NCBI GenBank assembly: GCA_965116015.1
Contig: OZ220477.1
Location: forward strand, 558,001-622,000
Direction of reading: 5' to 3'
DNA from: S5-327 sp965116015
Lineage (GTDB): Bacteria > Chloroflexota > Dehalococcoidia > Lucifugimonadales > Australimonadaceae
DNA length: 64,000 nt
Numbering within the stretch: position 1 is the stretch's first letter; every line of letters starts with the position of its first letter. The translations under genes and the position numbers were made by a program. Below are positions 32,713 to 42,300 of this stretch, in pieces. The notes beneath the pieces are model-generated. The model did not search any database and had not been told where the DNA came from. It worked only from the letters and a program-made list of their open reading frames with translations.

Positions 32713-34049
32713 AGGGGCCAGGTGTCTTTGATGTTCTCGACTGCGCCTTGGGGGGCTCCGGCGCGGGCGGTGATTTCGTCTTCGGAGGCTGCGGGGGCGT
32801 GGTCGGGGAGGTTGTCCCAGGTTTGGAGGGCTTGGTTGATGAGGTCGGCGTCGCGGCTGTAGCCGGCCTCGCCGGGGATGTACTTTTTCGCGCGTTTCAT
32901 TCCGAACTTGACCTGTTCGAGGGGCGCGGCGATGCCTCCCTGGGGCGGCGGAGCGCGGAAGACGTTCATAGGGTCGCCGCCGTCGGCGACGATGTCGATC
33001 TGTTCACGGAGGAGTTTGCGGTAGAGGATTATGCCGCGGTCGGATTCGCCGAGGCGTTCGCGGTTCCGTTTGGCGATGGGGCCCTGGGTTACCCACATCG
33101 TGTAGTCCTGATTGAAGACGACGTCGACGATCCAGCGTCCGTTCTCGTCGAGGAGGGGGACTTCGCGGTAGGGGACGGATTCTTGGCGGGGGACGGGCTG
33201 TCCGGGGGCTGCGCGCCAGGTGTAGAGGGAGACGTGGAGGGTGTTTTCGTCGTCGACGGGGACGCGGAATTGCATTGTGGTTGAGACTTCGGAGCCGACG
33301 AGGAGGATATTCGGCATAAAGACGGGGTGTCCGTGTTTCCAGTCGTCGTCGTCCTCGGTGTAGCCTTTGAAGACGCGTCGTTTGACGACGCCGTGTTCGA
33401 AGACGTCGAAGCCGATCTTCTCGTGGGTGGGGAGGTCGAGGAGGGCGCCTTTGAATCCGGGGCCTTGCTGGACGTATTGTCCCCAGTAGGAGTGGGCCCA
33501 TTCGACGTGGACGGGGTCGAGGGAGTTTTCCTGGCACTGGAGCCAGTTGCAGGGGAGGCGTGAGATGGCGATGTCGCGGACGGCGTTGTCCCACACGAGG
33601 GGTTCCCAGAGGGGGAGGAAGGGGACGGGCTGGGGGCCCAGGTAGGCGAAGACGAGTCCGCCGGCGGTCTGGACGGGGTATGCGGCGACTTTGACTTTCT
33701 CTTTGAAGCGTCCGTCGGGATGGACGGTTTCTTCGAAGGGTTGCTCGATGCACTGGCCGGTTTCGTTCATCATCCAGCCGTGGTACATGCAGCGTAGGCC
33801 ATTGGTTTCGGGGATGCCGTAGGAGAGGTCGACGCGCCGGTGGGGGCAGAAGCGGTCGATGAGTCCGAGGGTTCCGGAGTTGTCTTTGTAGAGGACGAGG
33901 TCTTCGCCGAGGAGTCGGACGGGTTTGGTGGGTTTGTGGTCGAGTTCGGCGGCGGCGGCGATGGGGTGCCAGTAGCGTCGCATGAGTTCGCCCATTGGGG
34001 TTCCGGGTCCGACTTGGGTGAGGGCCTGGTTCTGCTGGACGGTGAGCAT
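32709..34049 (-). CDS. Rieske ring-hydroxylating oxygenase large subunit 5
   Basis: A 446-residue protein, the longest of the five. Start ATG 34049 behind AGGAGGT; the open frame upstream to 34619 belongs to another context and is rejected. Rieske ligands are C68, H70, C87 and H90, and the iron site is NWLQCQENSLDPVHVEWAH (Ala where the sisters have Leu before the His). The C-terminal extension (DHAPAASEDEITARAGAPQG) is absent from the other copies. The stop codon overlaps the convergent SNase gene by four bases, so transcription of the pair must collide or share a terminator. Confidence 0.9.
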   Translation of the reverse strand: MLTVQQNQALTQVGPGTPMGELMRRYWHPIAAAAELDHKPTKPVRLLGEDLVLYKDNSGTLGLIDRFCPHRRVDLSYGIPETNGLRCMYHGWMMNETGQCIEQPFEETVHPDGRFKEKVKVAAYPVQTAGGLVFAYLGPQPVPFLPLWEPLVWDNAVRDIAISRLPCNWLQCQENSLDPVHVEWAHSYWGQYVQQGPGFKGALLDLPTHEKIGFDVFEHGVVKRRVFKGYTEDDDDWKHGHPVFMPNILLVGSEVSTTMQFRVPVDDENTLHVSLYTWRAAPGQPVPRQESVPYREVPLLDENGRWIVDVVFNQDYTMWVTQGPIAKRNRERLGESDRGIILYRKLLREQIDIVADGGDPMNVFRAPPPQGGIAAPLEQVKFGMKRAKKYIPGEAGYSRDADLINQALQTWDNLPDHAPAASEDEITARAGAPQGAVENIKDTWPL

Positions 34050-34097
34050 GGGTGGGACCTCCTGATGTGGGGGTGAGCGCGGTTGCCGGTTGGGGGG

Positions 34098-34103
34098 ATT
34101 GTA
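34098..34103 (-). promoter_or_regulatory. Candidate -10 box (TACAAT) for Rieske oxygenase 5
   Basis: Reading leftward, GGCGCTACAATCCCC precedes the gene by about 50 bases and is identical over 15 bases to the element before Rieske oxygenase 4. Confidence 0.5.
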
Positions 34104-34150
34104 GCGCCTGTGGGGCGCGCTAGGGGGGGTGGGGTGGGAGTTGATGGAGG

Positions 34151-35709
34151 CTACTCGCTGGTTTGCATTCTGGTTTGGGTGTCGCCGACGAGGGAGCGCG
34201 GGTCGACGGGCGGGAGGAGGGGGCGATCGTCTTTCTCGATCATCTCTTTGACGCTGCGCGCCTGCATTCTCGCGTACTCTTGCTCGCCGTTCTCGCGGGT
34301 GCGGATCTTGACTGTGCCTTGCGCCGCCGCGTATGTCCGCAGCGAGCTGGACGGGGGGTAGAGGCTGACCATCATTGACATCGGGGCGTGGCGTCCCTCG
34401 CGCTGCAGGTCCATCTGGGCGGCGAGGAGGCTCTGTCCCTCGGGACGCCCGACAGGCCGGCCGCTCCGCCAAGCCTTGACCTGGATGGGGACGATGATGG
34501 AGGCGTCTCCGGCGTTGAGGTCCTGGACGCCGTAGTAGCGGACGTCGACGCCTTCGTCGCCGGTTTTGCGGGTGTTGGGGACGCCGTTGATCATTGCGGC
34601 GACGCGGTCTTCGGCCCAAGCCCAGCCGGGACGCCGTCTTCGGATTCTTCGCGGGAGCGGAGGGCGAGTTTCTCGAATGTCGCCCAAGTGATTTCGTCCC
34701 AGCCGAGACCGTAGATGTCGGGGGAGTCGCCGCGTGATTCGAGGCGTTGCTGCATCACGCGGACGGCGATGCCGCTGATGTCGATGCCGAGGTAGGCGCG
34801 TCCGAGGGAAGCTGCGGCGTCGGCGGCGGTTCCGCATCCGCAGAAGGGGTCGAGGACGATGTCGGGGTTGGAGGATGCGCTGATGATGCGTTCGAGGAGG
34901 GCGAGGGGTTTCTGGGTGGGGTAGCCGACGCGCTCTTTGGACTGGCTGTTGATGATGTTGATGTCGTTCCAAGTGTCGTGCAGGACGGAGCCTGAGGGTT
35001 CGTTGTCCATATAGACGATTCGGTCGTAGTCGCCCTCCGCGATTTTTGCCGCAGCCTTCGCTCTGTCGTAGACGATCAATTGCTTGACGCCGCCCGGGCG
35101 ATTCACTTGGTAGCCGATAGCCAGTTTGCGCTGCTTGTCGGCTGACATTGTGAACATTCGGTTGAACGTGTAGGCACGCGATTGGGAGTAGAAAAGGATG
35201 GTGTCGTGGTTGCGCTGGAAGTACCCGGCGGAGTTACTCCATTTCCCGTAGTGCCACACGATTTCGTTGCGGAAGTTGGCTGTGCCGAACACGACGTCCA
35301 TCAGGACGCGGAGATAGGCGTTGGCGTGAGGGTCGCAGTGGAGGTAGATGCTGCCGCTGGGTTTGAGGACGCGGCGCATCTCCTGGAGCCGGACGCCCAT
35401 ATAGAGGATGTACGCCGCCATACTCGACTGTTTGCCTGCTTGCAGGCGCACGCCTTCGATGCAGTCTCGCAGAGGGCTGGGGGGAAGGTTGTTCAGGGCG
35501 CGCTGGGATGCGTCGGTCCATCGCCAGACGTCGCGGAGCTGCTGGTTGACGAGTCCTTTGTCGCCGAAGGCGGCGACGTAGAAGGCGTTACTGTTGAATG
35601 GGGGATCGAGGTAGACGAGGTCGACGCAGCTGTTGGGGAGTTCGCGGAGAGCGTTGAGGTTGTCGTCGCAAACGAGCGCGCGTCCTGAGAGGTAGCGGTG
35701 AGCGGTCAT
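34151..35709 (-). pseudogene. Beta-class DNA methyltransferase fused to a restriction-endonuclease-like domain, frameshifted
   Basis: From ATG 35709 the frame reads an amino-methyltransferase: DLVYLDPPFNSNAFY (motif IV), QEMRRVLKPSGSIYLHCDPH, GYPTQKPLALLERII and, later, DIVLDPFCGCGTAADAA with YLGIDIS (motif I and II), the order of beta-class N4-cytosine/N6-adenine enzymes. This frame ends at 34591. The sequence continues one frame over from about 34640: WAWAEDRVAAMINGVPN, KTGDEGVDVRYYG and IIVPIQVKAWRSGR, an Mrr-like D...QxK nuclease core, ending at 34151. One base is missing near 34622-34635. Whole, it would be a single-chain restriction-modification protein of about 518 residues. It may be an assembly error or a real inactivation next to the inserted transposon. 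Confidence 0.72.
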
Positions 35710-35718
35710 AGCAAGGAA

Positions 35719-35853
35719 CCCCCTTGTCCACGATGAGGCAGGCTTACCACGACCCAACCACAGCGCAGGACGACAAGGGGGCGCATCGCGCCCGCGTTCA
35801 TCTAGAGGTGGTCCTGCGCCGTCTTTCGGGAAGGCGGTAGTTGGGTCGTGGTA
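35719..35853 (-). repeat. Nested inverted repeats upstream of the methyltransferase gene
   Basis: Three perfect arm pairs are present: TACCACGACCCAAC (35745-35758) with its complement at 35840-35853; GCGCAGGAC (35763-35771) with 35811-35819; and CCCCCTTGTC (35719-35728) with 35772-35781. The last pair lies in the leader just before the start codon and competes with the second for folding. Such a layout could control translation or bind a regulator, or be a small mobile relic. Confidence 0.65.
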
Positions 35854-35926
35854 GGCGGGGATTCTACGCGGCTGTGCCGAGGCGCGCCAGAGCGCGGCGT
35901 CGCACTGTGAAAAGGGGCGCGACAGG

Positions 35927-35934
35927 GTCGGTTT
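35927..35934 (+). repeat. Left target-site duplication of the transposon (GTCGGTTT)
   Basis: The 8-bp sequence GTCGGTTT directly abuts the left terminal repeat and is repeated exactly at 44167-44174. Eight bases is the usual duplication length for IS1595-family insertion. Confidence 0.88.
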
Positions 35935-35957
35935 GGGAATTATATATCAGTTTACCC
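35935..35957 (+). repeat. Left terminal inverted repeat (23 bp)
   Basis: Begins GGGAATTATATATCAG and ends TTTACCC. It is the exact reverse complement of the segment at 44144-44166. Confidence 0.92.
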
Positions 35958-36022
35958 AACCATCACCCACAACCTGCGAACTCGCCTTACCCGCAGGTTA
36001 GCCTCTTCAATGTCTTGTCCGA

Positions 36023-39000
36023 TTACGGCTGTCCCATCCGATATTTGATGTCGTAGTTGATGATGAAGTCCAGCTCCTCATCGGTAAAGCCGTAATGTTC
36101 AGCTAGAACATGGTCAATTTCATCGACGATTGGCTTGGATGGCTTCTGATTAAACTCTTCATAAATGACTTTACCCGTGGTTTTGTAATGGGTTTCCTTG
36201 CGTTTGCTGTGGAGTCTGAGGTTCTCCATTAGCTCTTTGGTCAACCGCGTTAGCTGAAGTTTGATGGTTTTTTGCATCTGTACAAGACCGACGGGAAAGT
36301 TCTCGATTTCTCTAAGGTTAAGGTGTCTGCAGTCGGAGAGAAGCAAAAACCACCAGTAGAAGAGCGAGCTGTTCAGCACCGCAATCACAACGGCTGAATC
36401 GTCAGCTTCACTGAGTGCCAAGTGCTTGACGCTCGGTGAAGTCCGCTCTCCCCGCTCGTTCCAGAAGTACGGGACAAAGTCCATAGCACGTATCCAATAC
36501 TGAGGTGTGTTGTGGAAATAAACTCTTCCTGCTCCTGAGCGCATGAGTTTTTCACGGAGTGGGGCATGCTCCGCAAGCCTTGACAAAATTGGGTGGCGGC
36601 TCAGCTTAGCTGAGCCGCCACCCAATTTTCGGAATGGGCCAATCTTGGGGAATGCTCCTTCAGGAATACACGGAACCTTGGACAGCGGAGCAAGTGCCAA
36701 AATGTCGAACAAATACGGTCGAACCTCTGCGTACCACCGGTTGTAGGCGGTAGCTGCAGGTACATCATGGGCAGGGTTAGTAGACTTCGCTGACAGAATT
36801 ATGGTTGCACAGATATGTTCTAGTCCATCGAAGAGCTTGGCAGGGCGATCATCAAAATGGGACAGCCAGAGACCGCTGCTTTGTGTGATGCACAATTGCT
36901 GAACAGGCTTCATCCTGTCAGTGCAAGAATAGGAAAGCTGTACAATCATACCGAATCTTCCACCGTGGCGGAGGCATGAGTAAGACCGCTCAATAAACAT
37001 CGCGTATAGGTTGCCGCAGGACTCTGTCATAAAATCTCTGATAGTGTATTCATTTTTGACTTTGCTATATTCGATGTAAGGAGGGTTGCCAATCACCACG
37101 TCGAAGCCCTGGCGCATGATGGTGTGGAATTCGGTGAACCAGTGGAAGGGCATGTGGGTGGCCTGCCAGTGTTGGAACTCTGGCTGGGCTGCGTCTATGC
37201 CGTATTCTTTGGCGAGGATGGCATTGAGTTCGCAGCGGAGTTCGTTGAGTCGGGACTGGAGGCTCTGTTTGGATTGGGCGAGCTGGGCGTGACCCATGCC
37301 GTATTCGGTCTGGATTTGCTGGAAGTAGCGGAACTCGCGGGCGATGGTGGCGGCTTTCGTCTCGATGCTCCGCAAGGCGGCTTCGTCGTCGGGGGTAATC
37401 ATCCGACGCTGACCTTTTAGGGTCAGTTCTTTGGCGTGCCTAGCGGAGGCTTCAGAAATGAACCCCACCAGGCTGTTCCCAGCTTGGATATTGAAGTCGA
37501 TGTCAGGCAGGGGTTCAATTTGGTCGTTAGGTTCCAGCTGAGCTGCCAGCTTGAGGAACAGACGCAGGCGGCAGATTTCGACGGCCTCCTCCATGATGTC
37601 TACGCCATACAGGTTGTTGACGATGATAGATTTGAGGATGTAGTACCGTTCGTTGCGGTGCCGCCCTGCGTCGTCTAGTATCCGCCGGAAATCATGGAAC
37701 CCGCGATCGGGCGCAGGTGATTGAGGGGGTTCCAAGTCGGTTAAGAAGTTGCGCATCGCCTGCATCGTGGCGGAGTACAGCGGTTCTAGGATGTTGAGAG
37801 TGGCAAACAGGAAAGCGCCTGAGCCGCAGGCAGGGTCAAGCACAGAGATTCTGGTCAAGGCATTCCAGATGGCGCGCACTAGTTCCGGCGTTTCACTGTT
37901 GATGATGATGTCCCGTGCGAATCGTTCGCTATCCAAGTTGAGGGTGATGAGATCGTTGACGCTTCGCACCTCGCCAGCGGCCAGTTGGTCGCGGATTTCC
38001 GTGTAGCGTTGGCGTCGGGCAATCAGCTCCCGCCATGTCTCAGTAGGCAGGGCGAACTTTCCCGGCGCGGATTGGTTCCAGTCGGTGCGTTGGGCAATGT
38101 CGCTCAGCCCGACGGCGATGCTATCAGGTAATACCTGAGGTTCCTCCAGCCTGACGATGCCTCCATCAGGAGAATAATCCCAGGCGACGCCGTGTCCTAC
38201 TGACGGATAGATGTAGAGGTCAGGATTATCCTGGAGCAGCCGCCAAGCACTCCCGTCAGGATTGAAGGGGATTGGGTATTCCTTCTGCGCCATCTCCAGC
38301 AGACAAGGAATCACCGTGTTGCGGGCTATGTAACCGGTGATATCCTCTTTGGTGTAGTAGGCTCCCATCTGCTTCTGGTTGACGTACTTCTCAAAGATGT
38401 AGCCCAACACGTCGGGATTGATTTCGTTATCGTCGCGGTGGGGGCGATCGTCCAAGTGCCACTGGTACTGGTCGAAGAACTGGAATATCTGCTGGAAGGC
38501 TTCGTCCGGGACTCTAATGTCGGGGTTATCTCGTTCCAGAACATGCGGGGCGAATATGCCGCCGTTGAGATAGGGAACCTTGCCAAGCAGAGTGTCAAGT
38601 TCAGCTGACCGCTCAGCCTCGGGTTGGCCAAGACCTTCGTGGAATAAGCGCAGTAGGAATTGCCGGTAGAATCGCTGGAATCGACCAGGACCATCCTGCT
38701 TCTGAACTCGCTGCAATCGGTTGCGCAGGTAGTGCTCGTCGCCGTCCAAGAAGCCCTGCTTCTGGATGAAATAGACAAACATCATCCGGTTGAGCATCAG
38801 CGAAGCGTACCAATCCCTGTCGCTTGGCGCATCGAATCCGTCGATGAACCCCTGAAAGGCAGTCAACTCATGGCGGAAGCGGTCGTAGAATCGCTTAGTG
38901 ACGCGCTCGACATCCATAGCTCTCGCGAGTTTCTCGGTTACATTGGTGATGCCGAGGTTGCCTTCTTCTTCTAGTGTGAACTCGATGCCGCGCAAGCTTT

Positions 39001-39394
39001 GGAGCAGGGCGGTTCCTGTCTGTCCCTGGTCGTAACACAACTCGTGGGTGGCAGGAGGCCTGCCGGATTCGCGCTTGACCCACTGCCAAACTTGTCTTGT
39101 CTTCGCAGCATCTACGAAGACAATCAGATGCTCGTAGTTGATTTGGGCTACTTTGCGTTCGATTTGACGGCGTATGTTCTGGAGCGGAACGTCTCCGTTC
39201 GTCGAGTTCGGGCTACAGAGATACACGGCGAAGCCGGCTTTTCCCGCAACGGGATGCAAGTCGTAGGTCTCGCTACCAACGTTGACGGAATAGGGGCGGC
39301 CCTGAAGATGGTTCCAGCCCAGTCCCTCGACCATCAACCCGTTGAGATCGAAGTCTTGCAGGTACAGACGTAGGGTTTGAATGTCAGCGCTCAT
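36023..39394 (-). CDS. Eco57I-like type IIG adenine-specific DNA methyltransferase (restriction-modification)
   Basis: A 1,123-residue protein. Residues 1-190 (DLHPVAGKAGFAVYLCSP, INYEHLIVFVDAAKTRQVWQ) may be a nuclease-like module. The methyltransferase core has motif I at about 520 (VLDPACGSGAFLFA), NLYGVDIMEEAVEICRLRL (motif II region) and motif IV at about 768 (VVIGNPPYIEY), typical of gamma-class N6-adenine enzymes. The C-terminal third (YFHNTPQYWIRAMDF, LREIENFPVGLVQ) looks like a target-recognition domain of type IIG enzymes. It overlaps the helicase gene by 11 bases, so the two are co-translated. By analogy with restriction systems it would modify host DNA while the helicase-nuclease partner attacks unmodified DNA. 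Confidence 0.85.
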   Translation of the reverse strand: MSADIQTLRLYLQDFDLNGLMVEGLGWNHLQGRPYSVNVGSETYDLHPVAGKAGFAVYLCSPNSTNGDVPLQNIRRQIERKVAQINYEHLIVFVDAAKTRQVWQWVKRESGRPPATHELCYDQGQTGTALLQSLRGIEFTLEEEGNLGITNVTEKLARAMDVERVTKRFYDRFRHELTAFQGFIDGFDAPSDRDWYASLMLNRMMFVYFIQKQGFLDGDEHYLRNRLQRVQKQDGPGRFQRFYRQFLLRLFHEGLGQPEAERSAELDTLLGKVPYLNGGIFAPHVLERDNPDIRVPDEAFQQIFQFFDQYQWHLDDRPHRDDNEINPDVLGYIFEKYVNQKQMGAYYTKEDITGYIARNTVIPCLLEMAQKEYPIPFNPDGSAWRLLQDNPDLYIYPSVGHGVAWDYSPDGGIVRLEEPQVLPDSIAVGLSDIAQRTDWNQSAPGKFALPTETWRELIARRQRYTEIRDQLAAGEVRSVNDLITLNLDSERFARDIIINSETPELVRAIWNALTRISVLDPACGSGAFLFATLNILEPLYSATMQAMRNFLTDLEPPQSPAPDRGFHDFRRILDDAGRHRNERYYILKSIIVNNLYGVDIMEEAVEICRLRLFLKLAAQLEPNDQIEPLPDIDFNIQAGNSLVGFISEASARHAKELTLKGQRRMITPDDEAALRSIETKAATIAREFRYFQQIQTEYGMGHAQLAQSKQSLQSRLNELRCELNAILAKEYGIDAAQPEFQHWQATHMPFHWFTEFHTIMRQGFDVVIGNPPYIEYSKVKNEYTIRDFMTESCGNLYAMFIERSYSCLRHGGRFGMIVQLSYSCTDRMKPVQQLCITQSSGLWLSHFDDRPAKLFDGLEHICATIILSAKSTNPAHDVPAATAYNRWYAEVRPYLFDILALAPLSKVPCIPEGAFPKIGPFRKLGGGSAKLSRHPILSRLAEHAPLREKLMRSGAGRVYFHNTPQYWIRAMDFVPYFWNERGERTSPSVKHLALSEADDSAVVIAVLNSSLFYWWFLLLSDCRHLNLREIENFPVGLVQMQKTIKLQLTRLTKELMENLRLHSKRKETHYKTTGKVIYEEFNQKPSKPIVDEIDHVLAEHYGFTDEELDFIINYDIKYRMGQP

Positions 39395-42300
39395 TAGGGA
39401 GTTCCTCGTTCACATGGTCAAAAAGGCCCACTGAGCAGATTATGCGCGACTCTTGAGCTTCCCTGTCGTCCAGTTCCACTATGCAGAGGCTGTTCTCGTC
39501 CCGCATCCGGATTACCAGATTGGCCAGGCCGGCATCGTCAATACCGCTGCGCATCTGGCGGTTCAGAATATCCACAGCAGTTTGGCGCAATGGGTAGTGG
39601 TAGATGTCGTCGATGGACTGGCGCAGGCCGTCGCTATCGAACAACAGACCCTTGATGCTCTCGGCATACTCCTTAAGGCGATTGTAGGCGCGGTAACGTG
39701 CGCTGCTGGGGCGTCCCAGCTGTCCGCCGATATCTTGCGTCTGCTGGGCGATGTGTCTGGCTCCAATCGTCACTAGTTCGTGGTGTTTCTCGTGCCTATG
39801 GTGCGCCGGTGTATCCGGGCGGCACTGCGCAGCAGTCAGGATTTCGATAGGAGACTCGGTGATGCTCTGCCCGTCGCGCCCAATGTAAGCCAGCGCGTCG
39901 TTGTTGTCCGTCGTCCGTAGATAGACAAGAACGCCTTCTGGTCGCCGCGCGTCGCCATTATGCTGGCGAGAGGAAAACACCATGTCGGGAAGGGCGATAA
40001 CAGCGCATTCCAATTTCGGGTCCAGTGAGGTAGCGTTTTTCCAAATCTGGTAGGCGTGGGACGTGAGATCGACCTCACCGTCGTCCTCGCCATCCAAGAC
40101 GCCGACCCGTTCATTGTAGAGATTGATGATGGGTTGGTCGTCCGGGTCATCTTCGAAAAACACCTCGTCAGTGCCGACGACTTCCGCGTTCTCACGTAAC
40201 CTGTTGCGCACCCGGCTCCGCAAGTTGATGATTCGCTCCACGCCATCTGACGGCATGAAGGAGTGGCAGATAATCTCTTCAGCGGTCTGCCCGATGCGAT
40301 CCACACGACCAACCCGTTGGATCAGCCGTACAATCGCCCACGGCAAATCGTAGTTAACTACGATAGCGCAGTCTTGCAGGTTCTGTCCTTCGCTCAGCAT
40401 GTCGGTGGCTACCAGCACTCGCAGTTCTTGGTCTGGAGAGATGCTCTCCCGTTTGTTGTTGTTGATAGGGCTGAAGCGCCAGGCTACCGCTGTTGGATCA
40501 GGAGAGTCGCCGGTAACGCCGGCTAAGCGGCTTACACCTCGACCTCTCAGTTCGTTCTCTAGGTAACGCACGGTGTCGGCGAATTGGGAGAACACGATGA
40601 TTTTCCGGTCGGGATAGGATTGAGTGATTAGTTCGTGGAGAGTGTTTAATTTGGCGTCCTGAGCCGGGGCCCACATCCCATTACTCTGCAGCAGGACAAT
40701 CAGTTCGTCGGCGTCGCTTTGGAGTTCAGTTTCCAATTCAGGCCGGAACAGGTCACATCTCATCCAAGTGAACCGGTGCTGAAACCGGGTGGCGTACTCT
40801 TCGTAGACACGCGCGGCGCGCTGCTCGAACGATTCCGTCGTCCAGTAATGGGGTGCGGCGGCCCCGAAGGCGCTGCTGCCCGTATTCTGATCAGGGTCGT
40901 CGTCAGGGTCGGCAAGTGCTCCTTGTGCTGCATCAACGTCTTCATCGGTGAAGCGGGAGTCGAGCATTTCGGCGTCTTGGATGCCTATCGGCAACGGCAA
41001 TTCGTTGCGAATCGCGTGGAGGAAAATACAGTTGCGAATCGCGTGGCGTTCCACGGATTGGACAAAAGCGGCTCCGCTGCTTTCCAGTCTCTTGAACAGA
41101 TTAGTGCGGCAGAAGCCAATCAATCGCTTGCCAGCTCGCGCCAGATTCTGGATTTGTCGATCTTCCGTAGCCGTTGGCGGTGTAGGCGGGTTATCCAGCA
41201 CGTAGTTCCCAAGGCCGTAGCGCGGCAGGCGCAATCTCTCGATCACGCCTACGGTCTCCGGCGCGTACATCCGGGCATACTGGTCGTTGCCGTCCCCGTC
41301 TCTAACGGCGAATCCGACAGTCTTGGGGACCCGCACCGGAAAGTACGAGCGGTTGCCGTCCTCGAAGGTGAGGAACTTACGCCCTGTGGCGGGATCCGTC
41401 TCGGCATAATGATCCTGTACAAAGCTGCGGGTGCGTCGCACCATGTACAAGCGCATCAAGTCACGCCAGTCGTCAGGATATTCGCTCTGTTCGAATGCCG
41501 CCAAGCTGCGAGGACTGGCTTGGCTCCGACGCCGGAACTCCGCTTCGCCCACGTTGCGCAGCATCTGCTCCGGTCGGATTCCCAAATCCTGCTCGTCGCT
41601 GATAAACAGCCGCAGCTGGCTAGAAAGGTCGTGATAGGTCTTGTTGTACGGCGTAGCTGACAGGAGAATACAACGGCTCTCGTTCTCGTTGATGTACTCG
41701 CGGATAGCCCGGTAGCGTTTGCCGTCGCGATTGCGTAGATTGTGGCTTTCGTCGATGATGACTTGGTGATAGCGACGGAGGTTAGGCAGTTCATTGATCA
41801 CCCGGCTAACAGACAGAACACGGGCGCGGAGACCGTACTCATCGCGGTATTCTTCCCACATCCTGACCAAGTTTTTGGGGCAGATGATGAGTGTTTGGGT
41901 GCCCCAATCATCTTCAAAGATACGAGCCACTGCCGTGGCAATCAGGGTCTTGCCCAGTCCTACTACGTCGCCTATCAATACGCCGTTGCGCCGATTGAGG
42001 TGATGGGCTGCAATCTTCACGGCGGCAGTTTGGAACTCGAACAGGCGGTTGCCGAAGATGCTGGGCACTTTGAACTCTTCAATGCCGACGCGGGCCTCGT
42101 TGGAGAGGTGGTACGCCATTTTGAGGTAGACGTGGTACGGCGGCACCACGTCCGGACGCGCCCAGCTTTCCTCAATAATCTGCACCAGCTCGTCGGTGAC
42201 GTCCACACAGAACCGGTCGTTCCAGCGGTCTTCAAACCATTGCTGCAACTTGCTTGCAGCATCATGGTCTAGCACATCAATGTTGAGTTCCCCTTGCTGT

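Noticed and set aside
35745..35853. Integron attC-like site
   Set aside because: The outer arms do contain ACCCAAC and GTTGGGT, matching RYYYAAC/GTTRRRY, but the spacing is asymmetric (4 versus 20 bases to the inner arms), the arms extend beyond the usual boxes, and there is no integrase or gene cassette array.
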